From Daucus carota subsp. sativus (lineage: Eukaryota > Streptophyta > Magnoliopsida > Apiales > Apiaceae), in NCBI RefSeq assembly GCF_001625215.2, contig NC_030381.2, forward strand, positions 51,111,214 to 51,175,213: a stretch of 64,000 nt of DNA, read 5' to 3'. Each line of letters starts with the position of its first letter. The stretch's first letter is position 1. Under the pieces are notes generated by a model. It had not been told where the DNA came from. It saw only the letters and a list, made by a program, of their open reading frames with translations, and did no database searches. This document shows positions 10,731 through 24,520 of the stretch, piece after piece. The position numbers and the translations under genes are program-made.

Positions 10731-13689
10731 ATGAAGAATTTGAAAGCAGGAAGTTTGGTATGGGTGAAGAGGAGAAATGGGTCATGGTGGCCTGGGAGAA
10801 TAATGGGTCTGGATGAGCTTTCTCCTTCTGCTCGCCTCAAATCTAGTTCTGCTAAACCTGTGCGCCTTCTCGGCAGGGAATACAGCTCTGTGTAATACAC
10901 TCTTTACTCGTTTTTTCTTCAAAACATACTTGTCAATGTTCAAGATCTTTTTGCTTATATATCTCAGTTAGTTTTCATCTCTCTCCCTCTCTCCCTCTCT
11001 CTCTCCCTCCCCCTCTCTCTCTCCCTCTCCCTCTCTCTCTCTCTCTCCAGTCTCCCATTCCCCTTCCCCATTCTCTCTCTGTCTCTCCCCCCTCTCTCTC
11101 TCCCCCTTCCCCCCTCTCTCTTTGTGTGTGTGAGGGAGGGGGTGAAATGAAAGGAAATATTTAGGGGGTTATCTAAAGTTCTTGATATGTAATACAAATC
11201 TATACATGCTACTTTTTACTGCTTGCAAAAGTCTACTTAGATATGTTTATTTCTAAATGAGTTGCTATGAAGATTGAGAACTATGTTTATCTTTTGTTTT
11301 GTAAAGTTTTATGAGTGTGTATGTTTGTTGAACCTTTAAGACAAGGGTATGATTTTCTTCATAACTTCAAGTTCTAGATTCTATTAGATAGTCTGTTCAT
11401 GTTTCTTGAACATGTTTTTTCGAATTTGCAGCTCCTGTTTTTTGGATTACTTTTAATGCGATAGATTTGCAGATATAACTATGTTTGCATTGTGCATTCT
11501 CTAAGTGGTTTATCTTATATCTGGCAAAAACGTAGGATTTATAGTAAGTGTAATTGCAAATGAGTAAATTACCCCTCTCACAAGTCACAAGTAACTTGAA
11601 ATGATTAAAGATGATTAGCACCTAGCCATCATTTATAAATGGTAGGTATAGCTGGAGATGTAGTTGCGTGGTAAAAAGATGGGAGGATCCAACCCGATGT
11701 AGGCTGGGAGGATCATCCTCCGTATTTGTTATGTTATCTTCTGTATTGACCTTGTGTGTATGATGATTTACTATATTGATTCAATTGTTTTTCTGTTTGC
11801 ATCTTTTTAGAGACTGGTACAACTTAGAGTCAGGGCGCATAAAAGCATTTCGATGCAATGAGTTCGCTGACTTCATTAAGAATGCTGAGGGCTTGAAGGC
11901 CTCTCCTCTCAAAGAACATGTGAAATATGCACACAGAACAGATGCTATCATTCATGCTCTTGAACTTGAAAACAAAGAACCTCGAAGGAAACGGAAAATG
12001 ACAGGTAATTGATCTCTGTGTCTGTATGTTCCTATATTCTCCGAGTATAATTTTCCAATTTCTTTGGAAGTTTTAACTTCCATCACACTTATGTTTCTTG
12101 TTTTAATTTATTTTATCTGTTAAATAAGGTGACTGCTACTACTAAGTGGTTATTTAGAGTTTGCACATTATGAACCAAAGTTGCGAGGTACAGTTTGCAA
12201 GTTTTAGTGTATAAAGTTCTTTTCATCTAGGTTCGGAGTAATTTGTTTCAGCAAGGATCCTAAGCAGTTTGATGAATTTCTTGTAATGGGCTATTGCTAT
12301 AAGTAGGCGAAGAACATTCAAAAATCTTGTTTACAATTTAGTTAAGTCATTGCAGACCGTAAAGCAGAAGCAGTGGAGAATAAACCAGTATGCAGATTAA
12401 AGAGAAGCAGATGTGTATACTTGCCAGTTGGATCAAGAAAAAATTCAGAATGCACTAGTTTTCATGCTCAACCCTTACCACGCCTGGTTCGAATGGCTGG
12501 TGACCCGTATCAATCCAGTGCATCTGAAAACAATTATTCTTCAAGATCCCCCGATACTTATACTTTTGGCGAATATGCTCCTAACGGAAGGGCAGATGAA
12601 ACAAGTAAACAACTTTCAGGTGAATGCTATTATCTTCCGTTTCTATCAGTTGAGGATAATTTGAAATCTTTAAGTGTACTACCACTCTCAATCTCGAAGT
12701 TTATATGGCATCCTTAATTTTTCTCTTTATTATTTTGAGTCTATAATCTTATGGATTGATGATGATGATTGGTGCTAAACTGCTCATATGTAATATACCC
12801 AGGTTGCTGTAGTGGGTATCCCAGAACTAGGAGACACAAGAGGCATGAAGAACTTAGTGACATAACTCGTGATGACCGTATTTTAGATGATGTTGAGGCG
12901 CCGGAGAAGAAAATAATGCTGAAACTGAAACATCTAAACCCGTACAGGGATTTACCTGATGGGCAGAGGTTCATTGCTTCTGGAAATGCAATTCAGAATG
13001 ATAGCAATCCTTTCACTGTAGATGATGTGAAGTGTCCAAAAAGAACTGGATGTTCTGGTAAACAATCAAGGAAGCCGATAAGAGATGTCTACTTCTCATC
13101 ACAGTTTGAAGATGGTGGCCTGGAAATTTCCAGAAGGCAGACTAGATCAATGTCCTCCACGGAACCGCTGATTGATATCAAGCTGACAGTTGAAACTCGT
13201 TACGAAGGAGCATCTGTCCCTTTGGTTTCTCTAATGAGTAAAGTGAACAGGAAATCAATCATAGGGTATCCAGTCGAAGTAGAGAAGTTAAAAAACGGCT
13301 CCACAGAGATTATTCTTCCTATCAATGACAATGCCGGCAACCAAATATTGGATACAAAAGGCACTCTAAAGCTCCAATCGTATCCCAGGACTCCAGCTTG
13401 TCATCGTCCAGCTACCTCTCTATTGACTCGGTCTGTTCAGACAACTGCAAGGAGGACTAGTGTTTCTTATTTTCCAGCTCCCTCTCCTCCCATCAAGAAG
13501 GAATTTCAATCGCTAAATGTTCCCAGTAAGAAAATTCATTCAAGGCTGGTGAAAAGGGAAAACAATTCTCTTCCTGGAGAGATGCTTCAAAATCTGCCTG
13601 CTGTCGTAACGTGTGTCCCTGTGAAACTCATATTCTCTAGGTTAGCAGCAGCAGTCCAACTTCAACCCGAAGCCAACATTCACAGTTAA
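10731..13689 (+). CDS. PWWP-domain protein
   Basis: Four exons (10731-10891, 11811-12004, 12356-12619, 12803-13689) total 1506 nt (501 aa) with consistent phases. The first ATG opens directly into a PWWP domain (residues about 5-90): GSLVWVKRRNGSWWPGRI, then after intron 1 VDWYNLESGRIKAFRCNEF. SWWP replaces the canonical PWWP core. PWWP modules bind methylated histone tails and DNA, so the protein is probably a nuclear chromatin reader. The middle is basic and low in complexity (PRRKRKM, RTRRHKRHEEL). The C-terminal half has blocks shared by the plant At1g51745/At3g21295-like group: VPLVSLMSKVN, IIGYPVEVEKLKNGST and VTCVPVKLIFSRL. I know no firm biochemical role for that group. The neighbouring TOPLESS-related gene is convergent, about 1.36 kb away stop to stop. 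Intron 1 holds a long CT-rich tract. Confidence 0.88.
10978..11124. repeat. (CT)n-rich low-complexity tract
   Basis: A pyrimidine tract of about 150 bp (CT, CCCT and TCTCC units) lies in the first intron of the PWWP gene, less than 100 bp from the exon 1 donor. It could be transcribed, but I see no evidence of regulatory use. Confidence 0.9.
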
Positions 13690-15053
13690 GCACTTGGGCA
13701 TACTAGCTTAGATCACATTTTTTTTGCACAGAATCAAACTGTTTAGTCTATTCTGATCTTTGTGGACCATCAAGGGTCTGCAAATGCTAGTTGTGACATA
13801 TTGATTATATTTCCATCTGTTCTTTGAGTGCACTGAAAAACTGTCCTTTCCCTGTTCGAATTTGAGTCTGAAGAACCCCCAACTAAAATTATCTCAAGTT
13901 CCTATATTTTGTTTTTCACGGAAATCGCCGTGTGGTTTATCCCCATCCCCGACCCTAAAAAAAGACGCAATAATCGAGCAGAAGCAAGCTAGCCTTCCTT
14001 TTTATTTCATCGTTTTTATAGAGGGGGTGGAGAGAGTGGACAAAACAGGCTCCCATTTCCCAGTCGAAAAGATGGGTTCCTTTTTCGTCACACATTTCTC
14101 ATCGAACAAATACAGGAAAAGAATCATATTGAAAACGAGCCTAACTCAACCCCTTTCTTCACACAATAGAGTTCTTTTACTTTTCTGTAATCACCTCATT
14201 CACTCCAATGTGAGTGAAATGCCCTACTTCTACCTACAAAAGGAAATCCAATTGGAAAAACCTGACTGAACGTGGGCTTAGCCTGAAGTTGAAGATTTTG
14301 ATGGTCTAGCCCCAAATGGGAGTGATAAAAGTCTCTAAAAAGGCCATTCTTAGATAGGAAGCATGAGCGAAGCACGAGCTCCTGGTGCGACATAAAATAC
14401 CAGATACTGAAATACAAAATATTTAGAACACAAAAGAAAAAACCTAGGAGGGTAGTAGTACATAACTAAACGCAACATGCCAGCACCATTATTTGTATAT
14501 AATTCAACCACTATTCTATCCTAGCATGCTGTTCAAGAGTGTTTTTACTGCGAAAAACTCAACATCTACGGGCTACTATCACCATGAACTATGACTAGAA
14601 TACACGCAGTTCAGTCTCACCACCCCCCACATATTATAGTAAAAGAGAAACTGGTGCAAGTTATAAATGTAAATTTACCACTAATACAACCACAAACAGC
14701 TTCAATATGTATAACTGCATACGGAGTTTATAGGAGCTGTGATGTTCCCATTACTCGACATGCTAGTTAAGCAAGAGTGAAGCTTTAAAAAGCTCCACTA
14801 CTGTAGAGACGTTAAAATCCAAATCTTTTTTTCCTCTTGCATCATAAAGCTAAAATGTTAAAGAGAGAAACATGCAAGTATAAGACTGTAAAATATACCT
14901 TCTACCTAAATGACCAACGGTCTACTCCTACAAAAATTTTACTATCACAGTAAAATTAGACTCTTCGAATTTGGGTATATTAAAACATAAACTAACTGTC
15001 TAGTTGAACATTCGAAACTAAAAGTACAAGGATTGCACTTGGGTTTTACAATT
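13690..15053. other. Convergent 3' region of the PWWP and TOPLESS-related genes
   Basis: The two stop codons face each other across this interval, so it should hold both 3' UTRs. Open frames here have no recognisable domain and skewed composition; I treat them as chance. Confidence 0.5.
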
Positions 15054-18000
15054 TCACCTAGAGGGTGTTTCAGAAGGCTGACTATTTAAGGCTGAATTTG
15101 AGGGAATGGTAGGCAGGGATCCATTTTCTTGGGGGACTGGTCCACCCCACTTTGGCTCACCATCTGATGGCTCAATGACATGAACTGAACCATCGCTCAT
15201 TCCAAGCGCAAACTGGTTAGAATCAGTTGGATGTGCTGCGATTACCACAGGAAAGGCACCGCTACTGCTGCAAAATCAAAAACCATTGTCAAACTGTGAA
15301 ATAAAAGGTTGTCTGCGTATTGAATATGATGACCCATGAAATAGCCAATTCAGAAGCCAAAAGTCGTGCACACAGGTGGATAGAGGATAATAAACTTGAG
15401 ATTGTATGGGGTATTGCATCTCTCAACATTTTCTTGTTAATTGGCAGCAGTTAAACAAAAAGTCTAAAACAAGGCGATTACAATCACATTGATATTACCA
15501 CACCAGTTAATATTTGAAAGATTGATCTACACTATACGTCAAGGAAAATCAAGTAGATTCTACTCTGAAGTTCTATTCGCATACCTGGAAATTGAAGAAC
15601 CTATGTAGGCAGAGGATGCTATTCGACATCGGAGCCTCAGCCCGTCCACATCAAAAATTCCAATAGCTCCATCAGAAAATCCAACAAATATCAGCAGACC
15701 GTCACATGAGTATATCGCGCTTGATATGGCAGCAGAAAGAGAGTCTCTTGGAGACCACTGCAATAGTTCACGGTTTTAAGCACATAGAAATCTTTATTTT
15801 GGAAACAGAGAGTTACACTAGTAATGAATAATGCATGAGTTCTTTGATTCTTTCTAATCTAAAAAGTCTGCCAGCCAAAACCCTATCACGTTATGAGTTG
15901 GCAACTAGCAAAACATTAAAACAGCATTTAGTTTGTATTTACTGAAATACTGAAATAAGATGATTAAAAAAAATAAGAACTGATATAAGAACCAAAAAAA
16001 TACAAGATTAGTTTATTTATGAGGAGACATCTTAATAGCTTAACAGTCGACAGACCAGAATCCAGCTTGCAAAGAAAAAGCTGTAAGGTAAGTTCAATTA
16101 CCAGTCGCAAGCACTCAAGTTGGCTATCATAGATACCAATTTGGCTTTCATGAACCACAAGCAAATGAGTCTGATCATTGTGGAACTGAACTCTAGTATC
16201 CCCAGCCAGAGGAGCTGACTGACCAGATGGTGTCTGTATTGGCCTAGCTATTCTTTTTTCCCACCCATCGATGTTCCAAACACATAGCTATAAACCAAAC
16301 AAAGAATATACTGTTAGGAATTGCACTTTATGCAATTTAAGCTGAGATATAACTGCTTAAATCAGCTTTCTAATCTCTACCACTTGCCTGTGCATCAGAT
16401 CCAGAAGACACCAGCACATTCAGTGCCTGTGAAAATGCAAGCCCTGTGATCGGTTTCTGATGACCCTTCAGTTTGATTTTGACCTATAAACTCAGAAAAG
16501 TATATGTAGTCATGACATAGTTCTAGGAGCTATTAACACGAATGCTAGAGAAACTTAAAGACATATGCAAAGATCAACCCCATTTCTGTCAAAATAGCAA
16601 CAAGATTGAACCCAAGAGACTTCAGTTTATAAACAAGAAACACTTTGATTAGCGCTTAGTAATATATTTACAACAAATCAACTTAATCATTTTTATCGGT
16701 ATTGCTCGCTCAGGCATTCGAAATTAAAACCGGTATATTGCAACAAACTGTGTCCCAGCAACTATCTTATTACTTGCGTGATCAATTAATAAGTGACAGA
16801 AAGGAAAAAGAAATATTTACTTAAAACTATATCAAGGAATTGTGTCCACTAGATTTTAATAACATGTGCTATGTTTTGGTTATATTTTTCCAAACAACAC
16901 ACAATAGGCTGTTAGCATGACACGGTATAGGCTTATTCACCTCGTCAACCCTGACATTGTATATTTGAATAGTAGAATCATCCATTCCAATGGCAATAAC
17001 ATTGTTGTCCTGGGGATGGAATGCTAGATAGGTGGCTGCTGGAGGAGGGGGCATAAATGTTGTCATGACCTGGAGAAATGAGCCCATTTTGGATGTCAGA
17101 GTTATTAAATAACAAATGTTGAACAGCCATCGAGTAATATGATACTGAATTAAAAAAACCATAAAGCAGAAAGAGAAAGAAAGCCTAAAAGATTGGAACA
17201 GACCTTGAAGGTCATCATGTTGAACAGCGACACTTTCCCGCCTGATGCAGACATCACATAAGAATCATTTTTTGATAAAGCAATGCACGCAGCAGATTCT
17301 TCAGCTGGTTTAGCTTCATTTATATCATTAGACATAGGAGCGCCACTTGATGGCTGCCACAACTGGGGCATGATAGATGCTGTAGACTGACCAAGTACAA
17401 GAGAGAGCAATTAATTATCATCAGTCTTACATATAACTATAAACATCAAATAATAATATCATAACACTAACCTTCCCTGACGGATTACGTTCACTGCGCT
17501 GCCATTTCCAGAGCTTATGAACAGCATTGGAAGCAAGGGCAAGCAAAGCTAACCCAGAATTTGTGTAGATTAAACGAACAACCTATAGTACATCGGTTGG
17601 CAGTTTAAACTTTGTAGCACAATAAATGTTAAATACTACTAGAAAAACTAAAAGAACTAAGGCGACAAAAATAACAATTAATGGAATTGGTTTGAACCTA
17701 AAGATGGACTTGAAATAGAACTTGTGATTGTTATCTTGGATAATATATAGGATTGTTTTAGTGCATCTCAAAGGCATGCTTCTGGAACATACCTTACTAG
17801 CTGACAATGGATCAGGCAATCGAATAGCCCTTAGTTGAGTTGATTCTGTTACATCTGGAAACTTCCAGGCTATCATTTTGTCAGCATTTTCCAAAATCTT
17901 TGGCTTAGTATCAGCCATCTTGCTACTCTCAGCAGCAGCCTGTAACAAGTCCATAATAAATTGAGCAAAAAACAATCAACTTCGTAGAGAAACAAAACAT

Positions 18001-21000
18001 AGGAACTCCTAACTACCTAAATAAGGAGAATTAAGATGATTACAAATAGGAACACTCACAAGATTGCCAATGGATAATGGGGTCTGCATTCTTTCGGAAT
18101 GATCTAGGACTGGTTGTATAGGGTTGGAAACATTAGGGCCTAGGGACCCAGAAAATGGAGGCTGTGAAATAATAAGATACTCCGATCAATATTCATTATG
18201 AAAAAACAGAGAGGAAGAGATTTAGTTTAATATTCAGAGAAAGAGATTTACTTTAATATTGACTGCTTCTGGAAAACCACGAGAGCTGTCAAATGCTCTG
18301 CCTTCCAGCATCCTCAACATACGTTGCCCATCTGAATTAGCAATAACCTTGATGGCATTTTCATTGGCTGTTACAGCCAGTAAGGAACCTTCCTTGTTAA
18401 ATCTCAATCTAGGACTTGCCTGCATGCGATATAAACATCAATTAAAATGTGGGGAAACAGAATACTCAATAACATGCTCCATCAAAAACAATCTCAAGTT
18501 GTCAATATTGTGTGTACTAACAGGCAATCCACCCTCAGCATCGATAACTGTCAGAATGTTATTATTGTCCATGTCCCAGAACTTTATTTGAAATTCATCA
18601 CCAGCAGCTAGAAAACGATTCCTAGTTGTGTCAAACTGAACAACACCTAATGACCGTTTCCTAAATCCAGAGTATGTCCTTTTAATAGCTCCTTCACTTT
18701 CATTCCACTCAACTAGGTGGGATTCACCTTCTTTGCTTGTCCCACAAGAGAAAAGCCTGGAAAGTTAAAGAATAAGAACATAAGAATTATTTACAAATAC
18801 GAATCAACAGAAACAAACCTGTCACTTTCTCTAGAAACGAAAAAGAAGGAAAAACCCTAAAAAAGTTATATTTTAGCAACACTGGTGCAATATCATGTAT
18901 CTCAATAACTTCAAAAAATAAAAAATACTAAGCTTAACTGATGAGTATAGCAGTATACTATATATATTGAGAACTTCGCGAGAGAGGGAAAATAAACCTG
19001 GTTCCATCAGCACTATAAGCCATTGTGGTGCACCAGTGTCCAGGGGCATCATAATCTACTCTGGACCCCAAACAATCATATAGCCATGCTTTAATTTTCC
19101 CATCAATTGCAGTGGAGAAGATGAACTGCAAAATGCGACAAGGAGAAAGAAAATAAGATAACAAACCTGCAAAAAGTTGATAGGAAATACACAGAGCTCC
19201 GTTTTTATCAAAGCCCCCCTCCCTTAATCCACCTCCTCTTTCCCCCATAAGAGAAGTCAGCTTAAATTTTATCTGAATTTATAGGCAACGCAAAGAGCAA
19301 AACTTTAATGCATTACCTGTATATTTTCTTTAAAGTGAGGGCATACAGAATAAACAGGAGCTTCGTGACCCTCAAATATAAATTGTCTTCGTCCAGATAC
19401 AGCATCCCACACCTATTACAAAAAGATTTATTTTACGAAATCAGTTATCAGGCTCAAAAAAAGTATTACGCTCAGTTCATTTATACCTTTATTGTTTTGT
19501 CATCGCCGCATGTAACAATGCACAGTTGCTTATTGGGATGAGAAAAAGCAATATCATTTACACCTCCAATGTGAGCATCAATCTACAATATAGAAAGGCA
19601 CGAACTTCATGTCAGTTACATAGCTTTCCTACTAAGAATACATATATGAAAATAGCATGTCTATTGATCAGTTCATAGTTTACTTCTAAGTGCTGTCTCA
19701 ACTCTCCCGCTGGATTGTATGCATATATCTGAACTATATGCTTCGAGAAAGCGACGCCTAAGAAGAAGAATAAATTAGACACTTTATTTATGATAAAATC
19801 TAACGGAAGTACCTGACAAAATAAAAAATAAAAAAAAATCTAACGGAAGTAATTAATAAAGTTGCTTTAATCAAGTGATTTAGCTTTACCGAGTATAGAT
19901 CCATCCGGGCCCCATATGCACCGGTTGACGGATATTGTTGCATCTTTTACCAAATTAGTCTGGAGAAGAAGTAAAACATTGTTAAAATAGATAACGTGAC
20001 TTATAGATCATAGTTCAACAGACTAAAGAAAAGGAGCAAAGGATTATCATTTCCCACCTGCAATGGCATTGAACAAGCTGACAAATCCCACACCTTGAAT
20101 GTTTTATGGACTAACCTTTCACGAGATCCAACTTCCCAGATGCTAATATCACCGACATTAGTACCAACTACAGCAAAAAATGATATATTCATTGTTAGAT
20201 GCGGACAGATAACAGATATATGCATAAATATTTCTTTCTTTTGTTTACGTCATGATAGAGGTCAAACGAGAGCTAACCTAAAAGAACAGTCTGCTGCTGT
20301 GGATGGAAATCCATGCTCATGACATTTGACCCTTGGTTAAGGATCCGCACAACAGCTTTTGGAAGATCATCAGTTGAGTACATATGAGGAGGATGACCGG
20401 AGAAGGACACCTGCATACCAAAATTGAGTGTGTCAAACTGGAAGTCTAAGTATCAGCATTAGGTACAAAATCAAGCAATAATGCTGTGCAACAAAAAGAT
20501 TTTCACATATCTCCAATGCCACCTGGTCCCCTGGGAAACAACAGACATATCTACAAAGCCACTTCAGTTCATACATACCTCGTCAGATTGACCAGTGCGC
20601 ATACGCTTCATTAGGTGCTCTGAATCACCCATTTGGTACTCCAACCCAGGACCACCAGGAGGCGTTCTGGGATGTTTCAGGAATGCAGCTGCTGATATAG
20701 GTGTAGAATATTACGATCAACAATAAACAGAAGACACAAAATAACTTCCGAAAGAATTTAAGTTCAAAGTGAAGAAATAACAGACCCACCTGCACCAGGG
20801 GACTGGACAAGACCAGGGGGGGCAGATGCAACAGCAGCATGAGGCATGGAAGGATTGGGACTCGACATCCAACCTGCGATTGCACTTGCAGAAGGAGAAA
20901 CAATCGGCTGGAACGGCTGTTTGCAAAATAGTACTTCATAAATCAGTTTTTAAACAAGTATCTCTAAAAAAAATTACAAACAACTCCAGCTTACTTACGT

Positions 21001-21278
21001 TATGACCTCCAAGAGGTGGAAAAACCCCAGCTTTTGGAACAGGTCCAGCAAGAGGGCTATTAGCAGGTGGAGGAGCACGAGCTCCATTGCTAGAAGCACA
21101 AGTATGATCAATAAAAAGTGTCTTAATATCAGGGTTTGGACGTGGGTTCTTGCAAAGTTGGTGCTGCCAATTAAGACTGAAATCCAAAATTACTATTAGA
21201 CAGAGAACATAAAAAGGGTTAAACAAATAATATATACATATATACATATACATATACATATACATGTACATGTACATG

Positions 21279-21327
<49 letters not shown>

Positions 21328-22400
21328 CATTGTTGCAACATTTTCTTTCATTATAACAACATTTAGAGATAAAGAATGACAATGAATTCAATATTAAAAA
21401 GCAAAACAAATACAAAGGAAAACAATGAGGCTGGCATGTAACCTTTGATTAATCAATGTCCGCAACCGTGAGGCTTTGAAAGTTGGAAAGGCGAGTTTCT
21501 CACGAAACAATGGATTCGCCTCTATAAGCTTTTTGAGTTCAACAAGCATAATGCTGCGCGCTGATTTTGTATCCCCGTACTTGGAGAGCTGCTCATTTTG
21601 CCTATTGGACCAAAAAAATATTATTGAAATGGAAGGTGTCAAAGAAAGGTGACTCCTATAAACAGAGGCATCACACTTCAGGTAATACCTGAAATTGTCT
21701 AGAGCAAGTAGTTGCGTGATTTCCTTGAAAAGATCTTCATTGAAAGAGGAGAACACTTTCAAATCCTTTACGAGAATATCAACAGCTTTAGGCCGGTCAT
21801 TCCTAAGAACAAAAAATAATTGGATTAGCTTGGCTTTTGTCAACAAAATGATAGAAGTATCAGCAATATAAGTTTACCTATCAAGGGCTTCTAGATATTT
21901 TTGTTTCCTGATTTCAAAAAATATCTTCATTGAGTAGCGATTGTCCTCAACTTTTGTAAAGCCACATAAATAGCGTTCAACTTCATCCCACTCACCAGCT
22001 TGAACTAGCTCGTCAAAGTATTTCATGTTGAAGTAAAAGCCAGACTCGTGTTCCAACCTAATCAAATAGAAAATCAGGTCATTTTCAACAAGATACATTA
22101 ATACTAATATACGGTCATCTTCCTAAAAGTAAGTAAGGTTTAGTTACAAGTCTTCTTTACAGGAAACATTCAATGACTGTGTTACCGTTTCTCAAATGAC
22201 AAGAACTGAGAACCTACTAAAACAGTATATATAAATATAACAGTCTATCAACACTATACTACATCATTTAAGCATTAGAGAAGGTCATAACTTAAATGAA
22301 AACATGCAAAGTACACTTACTTGTGAACGGTATCCTTAAATTTTTCCTCATCAAGGAATTGCAGTATCAGGAAAACTAGTTCCCGACTCAGAGATGACAT
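15054..22400 (-). CDS. TPR: TOPLESS-related transcriptional co-repressor
   Basis: Twenty-five coding exons on the minus strand: 22321-22400, 21878-22057, 21689-21802, 21443-21601, 20999-21176, 20790-20916, 20579-20691, 20278-20410, 20058-20167, 19890-19959, 19684-19757, 19487-19582, 19317-19412, 18998-19125, 18522-18756, 18252-18419, 18060-18161, 17793-17939, 17472-17582, 17204-17386, 16941-17069, 16388-16483, 16102-16287, 15585-15757 and 15054-15267. The sum is 3402 nt (1133 aa), the usual TOPLESS length. It opens MSSLSRELVFLILQFLDEEK (LisH), followed by CTLH and CRA helices, a Pro-rich linker (ARAPPPANSPLAGPVPKAG) and two WD40 propellers to the C terminus. Residues K71, F74 and N176, implicated in EAR-motif binding or in the tpl-1 allele of Arabidopsis TPL, are conserved at the same numbers. 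The protein should be a nuclear co-repressor recruited by EAR-motif regulators such as Aux/IAA and JAZ/NINJA. I cannot assign the subtype (TPL/TPR1 against TPR2-4). One intron uses a GC donor (16387). Confidence 0.95.
16288..16387 (-). other. GC-AG intron of the TOPLESS-related gene
   Basis: The exon ending GATGCACAG (16388) is followed by GCAAGTGG, and the intron ends TTTATAG before CTATGTGTTTGG (16287). Joining at GC keeps the reading frame and gives the expected WD40 text (SGSDAQ then LCVWNIDGW). The next downstream GT would break frame. GC donors with an otherwise strong consensus are a known minor class of U2 introns. Confidence 0.85.
21226..21324. repeat. (AT)n / CATATA / CATGTA microsatellite
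   Basis: A compound microsatellite of ATATAC and ATGTAC units followed by about 20 AT units lies in intron 5 of the TOPLESS-related gene, near the branch-point side of the 21176 acceptor. Confidence 0.93.
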
Positions 22401-23388
22401 GGTACCTGCTCCCGGGATCCCGAAGTGCTCCAGTGCAAAATTCTGAGTATTGACCAAGATATAGTGGGTGGAGAACGAACTCAAACTGATATGGAATATA
22501 TAATTATCTGATCGCCTGGGGAGTGACTTTATTCAAAACACTTGTTGTCTACAATTTTGATTTCTGAAAGCTTTGAGCAGACTTCTTTCGGACTTCCAGG
22601 ACTAAATTAATTTATCCTAGGCCCTGTACAGAAGAAGACATACATCAATATCAAGGAGAACTGAGAACTGCTCATAGTGCCACTACCAAATAGAAAGCCA
22701 ATGAAATTAAACCCATAAATTCAAAGACCTCATTTCATTGCATTCAGTCTTCAAACCAAAAGATTAGTCTTTAAACAAGTATGTAACAATAAAACAAAGT
22801 GCCAAAAAATAAGCATACAAATTCAAAACCCTGAATTTCCTTCTGCTCTTTCAACTACACATAACAAAAAAGCCCCCATCACAAATTCGCCAAGACCACA
22901 CAACAACATAAACAACTTCAATTAACAACAATCAAATTAAAAATCCAAACTTTCCTCCAAAAGGAGCCTTTAATCAACCCAAGATCAATCGAAACCAACA
23001 AAGAAAACCAGAAACAAGCAGAATCCATTCACATTAACCAAATAAAACATCAAAGATCCTACCTTTCTCTCATTTTCACATCAAAAAACATAAAAACAAA
23101 GAGCAGGCCTAATGGGGTTGCCGCAAAATAACAAAAATTCAACGAAAAACAAAAACCCAGTTCAGATCCACACCCAAGAACTCAAATTGCATGTAAATGA
23201 AGAAAAGAATTGAAAAAGAAGCATACCTAGGAGCATCACATGTAAGAAAGCTAGGGTTTTTAGTTTGAAGCACCTATTTTGCAGACAGGAAGCACAACAC
23301 AAAAACCTCTTTTTATGTTTATATATGTGTGTAAAGTATAGATGGATAGTACACGTTGTTTGTCTAGGTTTCTCTCTCTAAAAACATC
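22401..23388 (-). other. 5' leader and leader intron of the TOPLESS-related gene
   Basis: Upstream of the ATG the leader runs to an acceptor at 22443 (CTCAG before 22442). A matching donor (CTAG|GTATGC) lies at 23227/23226. A leader intron of about 780 bp therefore separates a non-coding first exon (about 23227-23360) from the coding exon. The exact start site is inferred from the TATA box. Confidence 0.6.
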
Positions 23389-23396
23389 CTTTTATA
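23389..23396 (-). promoter_or_regulatory. Putative TATA box of the TOPLESS-related gene
   Basis: On the minus strand the sequence reads CTAGTATAAAAGGATG. A TATAAAAG core lies upstream of the predicted non-coding exon 1 at a reasonable distance for a start site near 23360. Confidence 0.5.
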
Positions 23397-23399
23397 CTA

Positions 23400-24318
23400 G
23401 GCTCCTTGTCTTGGGTTTCTCACTTTTCTCTCACTCTCCAAGTCACATCAGTATTGCTGTCTTTAGTGATTTTGGGGAATTTTAAAACTACAGACCTGTC
23501 TCCCAACTGTACCAGATAAAACATTAAAGAGGTAAATTATTTACTTCACCCTCGGACAGATTAGAATGTGGTACAGTAAATGTTCAAGATTTTGTTTTAT
23601 GACTATCCTTTGACAGATTTTGATTTTGGTCCTCTCACTTATCTCTAGAAAAGAAAGTTACAGGACTCAAAAACAAAATTAAATTTATAAATATAAATAT
23701 ATGTAAATTTGTAAAAATTGATATTAACAAAATTAAGACACAATTTAAGACATATATTCACGGCATAGTTATGTAATTTACAATTTAAGAAAAAAATTGT
23801 AAGTATAAAACTTTTATTTACAAAAGAGGAATCACAAAATCTCTGTTTTTTATTTTAAATTAAAAAATATTTATTTATATATTAAGTCAAAAATTGACAT
23901 AAAGTTAAAATAAGTCAGAAATTGATGGTATGTACTTTTTATGATTTTCACTAAAATCATTAATTTTTTAAATTATATTTAATTGTGATGGAAATTCTGT
24001 TTGAAATTTGTGTTTAAAAACGAGTGTTCTGAAAACAATATTGTTTACGGTTTTTCGATATCTACATATCATCAGTATTAAATGATAGTGACGTATAACT
24101 AGCTATTTTCTTAAAGACGAGAAATGCGTTTTTAGATTTACCAAATATATGCATGTGATACAGTCGGAGTAAATAGAGTTATTAACATGATACCGTTGGA
24201 CATGATACAGTTGGAGTAAATATATCCATGTGATACGGTTGGGGTAAAATATGATATATAGTTATTGTGAAAGTTTATTATGTCGTTATCAACTAGACAT
24301 TAATAAATAAGATGATAT
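23400..24318. other. Intergenic AT-rich DNA
   Basis: No gene is visible. A short repeated phrase (GATACNGTTGGAGTAAAT-like) occurs at about 24155-24245 and again at 25415-25435. Its nature is unclear. Confidence 0.35.
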
Positions 24319-24327
24319 ATATAATTA

Positions 24328-24520
24328 CGGTTTGGCTAGTGTGTGCCCATGGGCACATGCTAAGCGCGGAAATTTTTGTATTTGGGAGATTTTGATTGGT
24401 GTGGTTGGTGTATTTGCAGGGGGGTCCACCATTATCATAAGATAGGAGCCAATCAAAATGATCCAAGCACAAAATTTTCCGCGCTTAGCATGTGCCCATG
24501 GGCACACCATAGAAAAACCG
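24328..24520. mobile_element. Mutator-like MITE with 9-bp TSD
   Basis: The ends form a long inverted repeat of about 50 bp: CGGTTTGGCTAG, then GTGTGCCCATGGGCAC, then ATGCTAAGCGCGGAAA, mirrored at the right end. GTGTGCCCATGGGCAC is itself palindromic. The direct repeat ATATAATTA flanks both sides (24319-24327 and 24521-24529), a 9-bp duplication typical of Mutator elements. At 193 bp it is non-coding and can fold into one hairpin. Confidence 0.85.

Noticed and set aside
10964-11197. A minus-strand open frame rich in RERERER.
   Set aside because: It is a translation of the CT-rich low-complexity tract in an intron.
13862-14269. A plus-strand 135-codon open frame downstream of the PWWP gene.
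   Set aside because: It has no domain, sits in the 3' region of two convergent genes and has the composition of untranslated sequence.
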